Below are positions 34,322 to 42,799 of a DNA stretch of 64,000 bases, in pieces; position 1 is the first letter of the stretch, and every line of letters begins with the position of its first letter. The stretch covers positions 310,001 to 374,000 of the forward strand of contig CAVYVI010000014.1 of assembly GCA_963771905.1 (NCBI GenBank). The letters are read 5' to 3'. A program made the position numbers and the translations under genes. Under the pieces are notes generated by a model. The model made no database searches, was not told the DNA's origin, and saw only the letters and a program-made list of their open reading frames with translations. The DNA is from Palsa-147 sp963771905. GTDB lineage: Bacteria > Acidobacteriota > Terriglobia > Acidiferrales > UBA7541.

Positions 34322-35308
34322 ATGAAGCCATCCCCAGGGGTGATACTCGCGGCAGTGATCGTGCTGCTCGGCAGCGCAGGCGCGATTTTGATCGGCGTGC
34401 TGATCTTGGTGACGCGGGTTGTGGCGCCCGCGGGCTTGCCGGCGAACGTGGAGACCCCGGCGACGCTCTTTCTGGCTGGCGCGATGTACGTAGGATTCGG
34501 TGCATGGGGCACGGCGAGCGGCGCGGGGCTATTACGATTGCGGCCTTGGGCACGGATTTCGATGCTGGTGTTCAGCGTGTTTGTTGTGGCCATTTGCATT
34601 TTCGGGCTGGCCGGCATCTCGATGGTTCAGTTTCCCATGCCGGCAAATGCGCCGGGGCTCGACCCTGCGTTGGTGAAGAAGATCGTGGCGGGCGTCTTCG
34701 CGATCCCGATCGCGGTGGGAATTTGGTGGATGCTTTTGTTTACGCGCAGCAGCGTGAAGGAGCAATTCGGTGCGGCGCCGGCCTCGATGGAGAAGCGGTA
34801 CGCGGCGCCGGCTGCCTCGCCGATCTGGCGCGTCGTGGAAGATGGACGCAAGAGGCGGCCCATCAGTATTACGGTGATTGCGTGCCTGTATTTGTTTGGC
34901 GCTGCGACCGTACCTTTCGGAATGTCGTCCACGTTTCCTACTTTCCTATTCGGATTCATTCTGTGGGGGCACAAGGCGGCCATCTTCAAGATCGCCACTT
35001 TTATCGCGAGCGCGTATCTCGGCGTCGAGCTTCTGAGGCTCGAGCCGCGCGCGCGGATCCTGGCCATTTGCTATTCGCTGTTCGGGATCGCGAACAGTTT
35101 TTCGCTCGTGTTCTCGCCGTCGCTGGCCGCTTATGTTTCGGCGTTTATGCAATCGTCGCAATCGTCACAATCCGGCGAAGTGCTGCCGGTTTCTTCGATG
35201 ATTTCGTTCATGAGGATCGGAATGCTGGGGAGTATCGCGTTTACTGTCGTGATTCTCTGGCTGCTGATTCGAGAGAAACCCTCGTTCGAGACTCCGCCCA
35301 AGACGTAA
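34322..35308 (+). CDS. hypothetical multi-helix membrane protein
   Basis: 328 residues, with AGGAGAG a few bases before the ATG. About seven hydrophobic segments form two halves joined by a hydrophilic loop (KEQFGAAPASMEKRYAAPAASPIWRVVEDGRKRRP). The first half starts VILAAVIVLLGSAGAILIGVLILV, the second ISITVIACLYLFGAATVPFGMSS. Both halves carry an Arg-rich helix end after an amphipathic helix (LLRLRPWARISML and LLRLEPRARILAI), suggesting internal duplication. Function unknown. Confidence 0.68.
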   Translation: MKPSPGVILAAVIVLLGSAGAILIGVLILVTRVVAPAGLPANVETPATLFLAGAMYVGFGAWGTASGAGLLRLRPWARISMLVFSVFVVAICIFGLAGISMVQFPMPANAPGLDPALVKKIVAGVFAIPIAVGIWWMLLFTRSSVKEQFGAAPASMEKRYAAPAASPIWRVVEDGRKRRPISITVIACLYLFGAATVPFGMSSTFPTFLFGFILWGHKAAIFKIATFIASAYLGVELLRLEPRARILAICYSLFGIANSFSLVFSPSLAAYVSAFMQSSQSSQSGEVLPVSSMISFMRIGMLGSIAFTVVILWLLIREKPSFETPPKT

Positions 35309-35330
35309 GAAGCCGGAACTTCGATGGCGC

Positions 35331-36548
35331 TCAGTAAAAAGCGCGGAAGGCCAGGACAGCGTTGAGGCCGCCGAAGGCGAACGAATTGGAGAGCGCGTAT
35401 TCCACACGCAGTGCGCGCGGCTGATTCGGAATGTAGTCGAGATCGCATTCGGGATCAGCTTCGGTGAAATTCGCGGTCGGCGGAAGAATTGCGTCGCGGA
35501 GCGCGAGGACCGTGGCGATGGCTTCTATCGCGCCGGCGCCGCCGAGTGCATGGCCATGCATGGATTTCGTCGAGCTGACGGCCAGGCGAGCAGCGTGCTC
35601 GCCAAAAACTTCGTGAATCGCACGCGTTTCGGTTGGATCGTTACCGGGCGTCCCGGTGCCGTGGGCATTGACGTAGCCGATTTGTTCGGGAGCCAGGTTT
35701 GCATCGCGCAGCGCCAAGCGAATGGCACGCGAGGGGCCCTCGACCGTCGGCTGCGTGAGGTGGTGCGCGTCCGACGACATTCCGAAGCCGACGACTTCGG
35801 CGTAGATTTTGGCGCCGCGCGCTTGCGCCGCGTCGAGCGGCTCGAGGACGAGAATCGCTCCCCCCTCACCAAGCACGAGTCCCCGGCGATCCTTGCAGAA
35901 CGGGCGGCATGTATCGGGCGCCATGACCCGCATCGCTTCCCAGGCTTTCAGGAAGCCCATGCTGAACGGAGCTTCGCTGCCGCCGGCGAGGGCGAGATCC
36001 GCATCGCCCCGGCGGACCATTTGAAACGCCATGCCAATGGCATGATTCGAGGACGAGCATGCCGTGGAAATGGTGAATGCCGGGCCGGTGGTCCCGAATT
36101 CCATCGAGATATGACTGGTGGCGGCGTTGGACATCGTCCGGGGGATGGAGAGTGGATGGAGACGCCCACGGCCGCGCAGATAGAGGTCTTCGAAGCCGGA
36201 GTCCGTGGTGATTTGGCCGCCCGAACCGGTGCCGCAAACGACGGCGGTGCGCTCGCGCAAGGCGGCGGAGAAGGTTATGCCGGAATCCGCGACGGCTTCG
36301 CGGGCGGCGACGACGCCAAATTGGGCGAAGCGGTCGAGATGATCCTGGCGGCTGCCTTCGAAGTGCGCGCCGGGATCGTAGCCGCGGACTTCCGCGGCAA
36401 CCTGAAAACGGAGCTTTGAGGAATCGACGGCAGTGATCGGCCCAATCGAGGAAATGCCGCGCTGGAGGGAATTCCAAGCTGTGACGGCGTTCAAACCAGC
36501 CGCGCAGATGACGCCCAGGCCGGTGACGGCGACTCTGCGGTCGGCCAT
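35331..36548 (-). CDS. beta-ketoacyl-ACP synthase II (FabF-like)
   Basis: 405 residues of the thiolase-fold KAS I/II family. The catalytic triad is complete: C164 in STACSSSNHA, H296 in VNAHGTGTPGND and H333 in STKSMHGHALGGAG, with K328 also present. It condenses malonyl-ACP with acyl-ACP. The gene starts 2 bp after an acyl carrier protein gene and is divergent from a type III polyketide synthase. It may therefore be a dedicated KAS and not the housekeeping FabF. Confidence 0.93.
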   Translation of the reverse strand: MADRRVAVTGLGVICAAGLNAVTAWNSLQRGISSIGPITAVDSSKLRFQVAAEVRGYDPGAHFEGSRQDHLDRFAQFGVVAAREAVADSGITFSAALRERTAVVCGTGSGGQITTDSGFEDLYLRGRGRLHPLSIPRTMSNAATSHISMEFGTTGPAFTISTACSSSNHAIGMAFQMVRRGDADLALAGGSEAPFSMGFLKAWEAMRVMAPDTCRPFCKDRRGLVLGEGGAILVLEPLDAAQARGAKIYAEVVGFGMSSDAHHLTQPTVEGPSRAIRLALRDANLAPEQIGYVNAHGTGTPGNDPTETRAIHEVFGEHAARLAVSSTKSMHGHALGGAGAIEAIATVLALRDAILPPTANFTEADPECDLDYIPNQPRALRVEYALSNSFAFGGLNAVLAFRAFY

Positions 36549-36550
36549 TT

Positions 36551-36832
36551 TCAGTTTGCGGGCGCCGTGGAGCGAATCGAGGAGCCGCCGTTAGCGGAAT
36601 CCAGGACCTTGCGCACGCCTTCGACGATATCGTTGACGGTGCGGATGCTGCGGGCTTCGTCGTCGGAAATGGAGATGTTGAATTTGCTTTCGAGCTCGAA
36701 GAGCAGGGTGAAGGTGTCGAGAGAATCGATGGCGAGGTCCTGCAGTGTGGAATCGAGCTTGATGGTGTCGGTGGGAATGCGCTTCACGGACGCGAGGGTG
36801 GAGATAACCTTGTCCGCGATGTCGTCGGGCAT
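36551..36832 (-). CDS. acyl carrier protein
   Basis: 93 residues starting MPDDIADKVISTL, with GAGG nine bases upstream. S37 in AIDSLDTFTLLFELESKF is the phosphopantetheine attachment site. Helix III and IV follow normally (ARSIRTVNDIVEGVRKVL), then a short Ser/Pro tail. Compared with house-keeping AcpP, the DSL motif neighbours are TFTLLF in place of the usual VELVM, consistent with a specialised carrier. Co-transcribed with the KAS II gene. Confidence 0.92.
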   Translation of the reverse strand: MPDDIADKVISTLASVKRIPTDTIKLDSTLQDLAIDSLDTFTLLFELESKFNISISDDEARSIRTVNDIVEGVRKVLDSANGGSSIRSTAPAN

Positions 36833-37159
36833 GCTATATCCTCTTGGCTCTGAAATGTGCACCGCTGCCGGGAACCAGCTTCGCGGCGGTCCGCTGGCAG
36901 AAATATCCCTGCCGCCCTCAGCAGCATTCGGAAAGGAAGCTAGCCGAAAGCGGCACTAAAAGCAATGGATACGCGCTTCAGGGAGCCGCAAGCATAGGAT
37001 ACCGCAACTCGACGCGGGCTGCCCACCGTTTCACCCGGAGCGCCGCGCTCCAAAAGTAAAGGCTGAAGTTCCAGCCGAATTTGATATCCTTGCGGCCTGG
37101 TACCGGCAGAAGAGAGCGCATTCCTAGCCAGTCCCGACCTTGTTCCTCGGAGAAGCCGA
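36833..37159. promoter_or_regulatory. divergent promoter region between acp-KAS and type III PKS
   Basis: 327 bp without a gene. GGAGCG-CCG-CGCTCC at 37037-37051 is a short perfect hairpin with no T-run in either direction, so an operator is likelier than a terminator. No canonical -35/-10 pair is convincing. The shared spacer makes joint regulation of the two transcripts plausible. Confidence 0.35.
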
Positions 37160-38245
37160 ATGACATCTGGAGAGCGCACGAATGGCAATGGCGCGACAGC
37201 AACGGTTGTCGCGACGTCCACTGCCGTGCCGTCACATCTTCTATCCAGGGAACAGGTCAAGTCGCACATGCAGCGGGTCTTTCAGCTCGACGGGAGCCGG
37301 CTGGACGGGATGATGGCCATTGTAGACAACTCCTGCGTCGAAAAGCGATACACAATTTTTCCGCTCGAATACACGATCGAGCCCCGGCCGCTGACGCAGA
37401 CGAGTATCGAGTACCAGCAGCATGCGATACGACTTGGCGAGCAGGTGGCGAAGGAGTGCCTCGAGCGGGCGGGGATGGAGCCCGAGGACATCGACTGGAT
37501 TGTCACCGTTTCATGCACGGGATTCATGATTCCGTCGCTCGATGCACATTTGGTGGAGACCATGGGTTTCCGCCGCGATTGCCGCCGGCTGCCGATCACC
37601 GAGCTGGGTTGCGCGGCGGGAGCTTCGGCGTTTGCGCGGGCGCACGAATTCCTGAAAGCGGGGCCGGGCAAGAATGTACTTTTGGTTTCGGTTGAGCTGC
37701 CGAGCATGACGTTTCAGCGGCGGAGTCTGACGCCGGCAAATATCATCTCGAGCATTCTTTTCGGGGATGGAGCGGCGGCCGCGATCATCACGTCGGAGCC
37801 GCGACGCGGCCCGCAAATCGTGACCACGGAAACGTATCTCTTCCCGGATTCGCACGATGCCATGGGCTTCGACCTGATGGACGACGGATTTCATATCGTG
37901 TTGTCCAAAGACGTCCCCGAAATGATTCGGGGAAAGATCAAAGCGCTGGTGGACCAGTTTTTGGGCAAGCACGGAATGCGGCGCGAGGATATTACCGCGT
38001 ACGTTCTTCATCCGGGCGGCCGGAAGCTGATGGACTACATGGAAGAAGAACTCGATCTGTGCCGGTGCAAGACACAGCCTTCCTGGGACATTCTCTCGGA
38101 ATACGGAAACCTCTCGAGCGCCTCCGTGCTGTTCGTGCTGAACGACTGGCTGACGAAGCAGAAAGTGGAAACGGGCCAGCACGGGTTGATGGCGGCGTTC
38201 GGTCCGGGGTTCAGCGCGGAACTGCTGCTCCTTCGTTGGACTTGA
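37160..38245 (+). CDS. type III polyketide synthase (chalcone/stilbene synthase-like)
   Basis: 361 residues with the full Cys-His-Asn triad: C151 in ITELGCAAGASAF, H284 in YVLHPGGRKLMDY and N317 in LSEYGNLSSASVLFVL. TVSCTGFMIPSLDAHL is also typical. Bacterial relatives extend long-chain acyl starters with malonyl-CoA to give alkylpyrones or alkylresorcinols. It is followed 7 bp later by an ICMT-type methyltransferase, the same pairing as bpsA-bpsB in Bacillus, which supports an O-methylated alkylpyrone product. Confidence 0.93.
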   Translation: MTSGERTNGNGATATVVATSTAVPSHLLSREQVKSHMQRVFQLDGSRLDGMMAIVDNSCVEKRYTIFPLEYTIEPRPLTQTSIEYQQHAIRLGEQVAKECLERAGMEPEDIDWIVTVSCTGFMIPSLDAHLVETMGFRRDCRRLPITELGCAAGASAFARAHEFLKAGPGKNVLLVSVELPSMTFQRRSLTPANIISSILFGDGAAAAIITSEPRRGPQIVTTETYLFPDSHDAMGFDLMDDGFHIVLSKDVPEMIRGKIKALVDQFLGKHGMRREDITAYVLHPGGRKLMDYMEEELDLCRCKTQPSWDILSEYGNLSSASVLFVLNDWLTKQKVETGQHGLMAAFGPGFSAELLLLRWT

Positions 38246-38252
38246 AGCGAAG

Positions 38253-38825
38253 ATGCCTGCCAGTGTTGCCGCGTATCTGGTCCTTCTTGTTCTGGTCGGA
38301 GTGCTGCGCCTCGTCGAATTAAAAATCTCGCAGAGGAATCGGCGCAGTATGTCGGATCGCGGCGCCGAGAAAGTAAGCGAGCCGGTTTTCCGGTGGATGG
38401 TGCTGGTGCATACCGGCGTTCTGATTTCTGCGGGGGCGGAAGTACTCGTGTTGCACCGCCCGCTGATTCCGGGACTCGCGGTGGCGGCTTTGGGCGTGTT
38501 CCTGTTTGCGAATGCGCTTCGCTGGTGGGTGATACGCACGCTCGCGAGTCACTGGAACGTGCAGATCATGGCGTCGGCGAAACTCGGCGTCGTGAGCAGC
38601 GGGCCGTATCGATGGGTGCGCCATCCGAATTATCTCGCCGTGGTTCTCGAACTGCTTTCGCTGCCGCTGATTCATACGGCGTGGATTACGGCGATCTGGG
38701 CAACGCTCGGGAATCTGTGGGTTCTAAAGCGGCGCATCGCCGTCGAAGAAGAAGTGCTGATGGCGAGTCCGGTCTACCGGACGACGATGGGATCGAAGCC
38801 GCGATTTCTGCCGGGGCTTTTCTAG
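38253..38825 (+). CDS. isoprenylcysteine carboxyl methyltransferase (ICMT)-family protein
   Basis: 190 residues with about four or five helices. The SAM-binding ICMT signature is present: SSGPYRWVRHPNYLAVVLELLSLPL, then a C-terminal LKRRIAVEEEVL and YRTTMGSKPRFLPG. It overlaps no gene but starts 7 bp after the polyketide synthase. In this context the substrate is probably the polyketide (pyrone or resorcinol O-methylation in the membrane) and not a prenylated protein. Confidence 0.88.
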   Translation: MPASVAAYLVLLVLVGVLRLVELKISQRNRRSMSDRGAEKVSEPVFRWMVLVHTGVLISAGAEVLVLHRPLIPGLAVAALGVFLFANALRWWVIRTLASHWNVQIMASAKLGVVSSGPYRWVRHPNYLAVVLELLSLPLIHTAWITAIWATLGNLWVLKRRIAVEEEVLMASPVYRTTMGSKPRFLPGLF

Positions 38826-39004
38826 CGTTTAACTACGGCAGAATCTTCGCGGCGAAGCTTACCCCGCCCCACGTTTCAGGTTCGCCAGCCCCCAATATGT
38901 TGGCAGATCGCAGACTGGCCCGTGGCCGATGAATCTCTTCTCTTTATTTTTCAGCAACGCAAAAGTAGCATGAGAAGTTTGCATTTTCCGGAGGAGCGGG
39001 CCAG

Positions 39005-42000
39005 ATGACGAGGGGGAAATGGGGATCGGTTGCGTGCTGGATGGCGATGATGGTTGCCGCGATGTTGGCAGCGGGCGCGGCGCGCGCGCAGCAAGTGGAT
39101 CAGGCAAAGCTGCGGGGATTGAAGTATCGGTTGATCGGGCCGTTCACCGGAGGGCGTACGCTCACGGCCACCGGCATACCGGACAATCCCAACGTTTATT
39201 ATTTCGGCGCGGTCGCTGGCGGAGTTTGGAAAACGACGAATGGCGGCCTCACGTGGCACCCCATCTTCGATCACGAGCCTGTTTCTTCAATTGGCAGCGT
39301 TGCCGTCGCGGAATCGGATCCGAACATCCTCTATGCGGGCGCGGGCGAAGCATGCATCCGCGGCGATATTTCCTATGGCGACGGCGTCTACAAATCGCTC
39401 GACGCCGGGCAGACGTGGACGAACGTAGGATTGAAGGACACGCGGCACATCGGCGCTGTGATTGTTGATCCGCACGATCCGAACATCGTATTCGTCGCTG
39501 CGCTCGGCCACGCCTACGGCGCGAACCCGGAGCGTGGAATCTTTCGGTCGTTGGACGGCGGGAAAACGTGGGAGAAGGTGCTCTATAAGGATGAAAAAAC
39601 GGGCGGAATCGACGTTGTCTTCGATCCTCGAAATTCGCACATTCTCTTCGCCGCGCTGTGGCAAGCGAATCGCACGCCGTGGAGTCTGACGAGCGGCGGG
39701 CCCGGAAGCGGCCTCTATCGTTCCGCGGACGGAGGAACTACATGGAAGCGGCTCGAAGGCCACGGCTTGCCCGAGGGAATCCTCGGAAGGATCGGGGTCT
39801 CGGTTTCCGGCGCGGACTCGAATCGCGTCTACGCGCAAATCGAAGCAGAGAAGGGCGGACTCTATCGCTCCGATGACGGCGGGGATAGCTGGCGACTCGT
39901 GAACGACGACCACAAGTTTCGTCAGCGCGCGTGGTATTTCACGCACATCTTCGCCGATCCAAACCACGTCGACACCGTGTACGAGCTGAACACCAGCTTG
40001 TACCGCTCGAACGATGGCGGGCACAAATTCGATCGAGTGGCGAACCCCGGCGGCGATCATCACGACCTGTGGATCGACCCCGCGAATTCGGATCGCATGA
40101 TCAACGCAAGCGATGCCGGCGCGACAATTACGCAGGATGGCGGGAAGTCTTGGTCGTCGCTGGCGAATCAGCCGACCGGACAGTTCTACCACGCGGCGGC
40201 GGACACACGCTTTCCGTACTACGTGTATGGTTCGCAGCAGGACGAGGATGCCATCGCCATCGCCAGCGATACCGAACACGGGAGCATCAGCCGCGAAGAT
40301 ACTTTTGTGGTCGGCGAAGGAGAAAGCGGGTACGTCGTTCCCGATCCCACGGATCCGGACATTGTGTACGCCGGGGCGTATTTCGGCGGAATCACGCGAT
40401 TTGACAAGCGCACCGAGCAGCAGCAGAAGATCTCGCCCTGGCCCGACGATCCCGATGGCGTCGGCGCTGCGGACTGGAAGTACCGGTTCACATGGACGCA
40501 ACCTATCGTGTTTTCACCGGACGATCCGAAGACGATTTATTTTACGGGGAACGTTGTCTTCAAATCGACGAATGCGGGAATGAGCTGGGACGTCATCAGC
40601 CCGGACTTGAGCCGTGCCGACAAGAGCAAGCAGCAATCGTCGGGAGGCCCCATCACCAAGGACAACTCGGGCGTGGAGATTTACGATTTGATTTTCTCGC
40701 TGGCCGCATCGCCCGCGCAGGAAAATTTGATCTGGGCCGGGACGGACGATGGATTGATTCACATCACGCGCGATGCCGGAACGCATTGGACGAGCGTGAC
40801 GCCGGCCGGCATGCCGCCGTGGAGCATGGTGAGCATGATCGATGCGTCATGGCACGACGGCGGGACGGCGTACGCCGCTGTGGATGCGCACAAGCTGGAC
40901 GATTTCCGCCCTTACATTTTCCGGACGCACAAATTCGGGAGAGAGTGGAAGAAAATCGCGAATGGAATACCCGAGGGCTCCTACGTTCATGCCGTGCGCG
41001 AAGATCCGCAGCACGGGGGATTACTGTTTGCCGGGACGGAGACGGGCGTGTACGTGTCGCTTGACGATGGAGAGCACTGGCAATCGCTGCAACTGAAGTT
41101 GCCGACAGCGCCGGTGCGCGACCTGGTGATCAAGAACAGCGATTTGATCGTCGCGACGCACGGCCGGGCGTTCTGGATTCTCGACGACATTTCGCCGCTT
41201 CGGCAGATGGACTCGATTCATGCGAGCACGAGCGCGTTTCTCTTCAAGCCGCGGCCCGCGATTCGCTTTCGTGCGGATGGACTTGTAGGCGAATCGCACC
41301 TCGACGTTGTCGGCGAAGCAGCGCCGCGCGGGGCCACGCTGTATTACTGGCTTCGAGACAAACCTGAGAAAACGGACGAGATCGCGCTCGAAATAATCGA
41401 TTCCGTAGGACGCACGGTGCGCAAGTTTTCGAATTTAGCCAAGGAAGAAACCGAAGCCCAATCGCTCAGCGAAGAGGAGGTGGAAGGAGAGAAGGCGCCG
41501 ACGCAGGAAACTCTGACGGCGGACGCGGGCCTGAATCGTTTCGTCTGGGATTTGCGCTATGAGAAGCCGCGCGAAATTCCGGGGACGATTTACGATGACG
41601 GCGATCCGCGCGGTGCGCTCGCGCTGCCGGGAACGTATCAGCTTAGGCTGACGGCGGGCGGCAAGACGTACACGCAAGAACTTGAGCTGCGAGCAGATCC
41701 GCGCGTCAAAATAAGCGACGCCGATCTCGCGAAGCAATTCGATCTGGTGACCAAGCTGGGGGATTTACTCGAGCAGGACGATACCGCGGTTCTCGAAATT
41801 CGCGGCGTTCATTCGGAACTCGTGGAGTTGCGGAAGCGGCTTGAGAGCGACGATTCGGCACAGCCCATCCGCGACGCAGCGGACGCCCTCGATAAGAAGA
41901 TGACTGCCGTCGAGGACGAACTGATCGAGCGGCAGGTGACCGCTTCCGAAGACATGCTGAATTATCCGCCGGAGTTAAGCAGCAAGCTGGCGCATCTCCA

Positions 42001-42223
42001 GGCCAGCGTGGATAGCGCCGACGCCGCGCCGACGCAGCAGGAATATGATCTCGCTGGCGAATTCGAAAAGCGCGTGGGAGAAGAGGTCGCGGAATGGAAT
42101 GCCATTCAGAGTCAGGATCTGGTGGCGCTGAACGATCTCATCGGCAAGGGCAATATTCCGGCGATTGGGCTGACGCCGATGACGGCGCCGCCGCCGGCAC
42201 CGGCGGAGTCGGACAAGAACTAA
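39005..42223 (+). CDS. large exported VPS10/Asp-box (BNR) beta-propeller protein
   Basis: 1072 residues. GGAGGAG lies 9 bp before the ATG; the signal peptide ends AARAQ. From residue 35 to ~720 there are repeated Asp-boxes: TTNGGLTW, SLDAGQTW, SLDGGKTW, SADGGTTW, SDDGGDSW, TNAGMSW, TRDAGTHW and SLDDGEHW. These form one or two sortilin-like propellers. A beta-rich domain (~750-900) and an alpha-helical C-terminal domain (~900-1050) follow, ending in a Pro-rich tail. Such proteins are abundant in Acidobacteriota. They are annotated as glycosyl hydrolases, but no catalytic residues are evident. Likely extracellular binding or scaffolding. Confidence 0.85.
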   Translation: MTRGKWGSVACWMAMMVAAMLAAGAARAQQVDQAKLRGLKYRLIGPFTGGRTLTATGIPDNPNVYYFGAVAGGVWKTTNGGLTWHPIFDHEPVSSIGSVAVAESDPNILYAGAGEACIRGDISYGDGVYKSLDAGQTWTNVGLKDTRHIGAVIVDPHDPNIVFVAALGHAYGANPERGIFRSLDGGKTWEKVLYKDEKTGGIDVVFDPRNSHILFAALWQANRTPWSLTSGGPGSGLYRSADGGTTWKRLEGHGLPEGILGRIGVSVSGADSNRVYAQIEAEKGGLYRSDDGGDSWRLVNDDHKFRQRAWYFTHIFADPNHVDTVYELNTSLYRSNDGGHKFDRVANPGGDHHDLWIDPANSDRMINASDAGATITQDGGKSWSSLANQPTGQFYHAAADTRFPYYVYGSQQDEDAIAIASDTEHGSISREDTFVVGEGESGYVVPDPTDPDIVYAGAYFGGITRFDKRTEQQQKISPWPDDPDGVGAADWKYRFTWTQPIVFSPDDPKTIYFTGNVVFKSTNAGMSWDVISPDLSRADKSKQQSSGGPITKDNSGVEIYDLIFSLAASPAQENLIWAGTDDGLIHITRDAGTHWTSVTPAGMPPWSMVSMIDASWHDGGTAYAAVDAHKLDDFRPYIFRTHKFGREWKKIANGIPEGSYVHAVREDPQHGGLLFAGTETGVYVSLDDGEHWQSLQLKLPTAPVRDLVIKNSDLIVATHGRAFWILDDISPLRQMDSIHASTSAFLFKPRPAIRFRADGLVGESHLDVVGEAAPRGATLYYWLRDKPEKTDEIALEIIDSVGRTVRKFSNLAKEETEAQSLSEEEVEGEKAPTQETLTADAGLNRFVWDLRYEKPREIPGTIYDDGDPRGALALPGTYQLRLTAGGKTYTQELELRADPRVKISDADLAKQFDLVTKLGDLLEQDDTAVLEIRGVHSELVELRKRLESDDSAQPIRDAADALDKKMTAVEDELIERQVTASEDMLNYPPELSSKLAHLQASVDSADAAPTQQEYDLAGEFEKRVGEEVAEWNAIQSQDLVALNDLIGKGNIPAIGLTPMTAPPPAPAESDKN

Positions 42224-42259
42224 ACGAAACTCGAGGCGCGCGGGTGGAACCGTAATTCT

Positions 42260-42790
42260 ATGCCGGATGATAATGCAAGACTTCGCGTTCGAATCGCCGG
42301 CGTCGAGGATGTGGACGCCATTGTGCGGTTGGTGAATCTGGCGTTTCGCGTAGAACGCTTCTTCATCGAGCGCGATCGCACGGACGCCGCGAATACGCTC
42401 AAGCGGTTTGATTCCGGAACATATCTGCTGGGTGAAGACGAGGCTCGCGCGCTAGTGGCGAGCGTGTATGTAGAACTGCGCGGAGAGCGCGGGTACTTTG
42501 GTCTTCTCGCGGTGGATCCATCGAAGCAGCGGTATGGCTACGGGCGGTTCATGGTCGACCAGGCGGAGGACTATTGCCGGAAGGCGGGCTGCCGGGTGAT
42601 GGATTTGACGGTTGTGAATTTGCGGGCCGAATTGCCGCCGTACTACCGGCGCCTGGGTTACAGCGAAAGTGGAGAGTTTCCGTTCGCAGCGGAAGCGGTA
42701 CCCAAACTCCCGTGCCACTTCATTCGCATGTCAAAACCGCTGGATGAATCGTTGGATGGATTTCGGAGCGGGCGCCTGCCAAGTCACTAA
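42260..42790 (+). CDS. GNAT family N-acetyltransferase
   Basis: 176 residues of a single GNAT domain. Strand beta4 and the acetyl-CoA loop are seen in GYFGLLAVDPSKQRYGYGRFMVDQAEDY (QRxGxG-type motif A). Motif B is MDLTVVNLRAELPPYYRRLGYSESGEFPF. The acceptor substrate is unknown. It starts 36 bp after the Asp-box gene and converges with the pentapeptide-repeat gene, 9 bp apart. Confidence 0.85.
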   Translation: MPDDNARLRVRIAGVEDVDAIVRLVNLAFRVERFFIERDRTDAANTLKRFDSGTYLLGEDEARALVASVYVELRGERGYFGLLAVDPSKQRYGYGRFMVDQAEDYCRKAGCRVMDLTVVNLRAELPPYYRRLGYSESGEFPFAAEAVPKLPCHFIRMSKPLDESLDGFRSGRLPSH

Positions 42791-42799
42791 GGTGGGACG

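Noticed and set aside
37037..37051. GGAGCG-CCG-CGCTCC hairpin as a transcription terminator
   Set aside because: No T-run follows on either strand and it lies between divergent starts, where no transcript should end.
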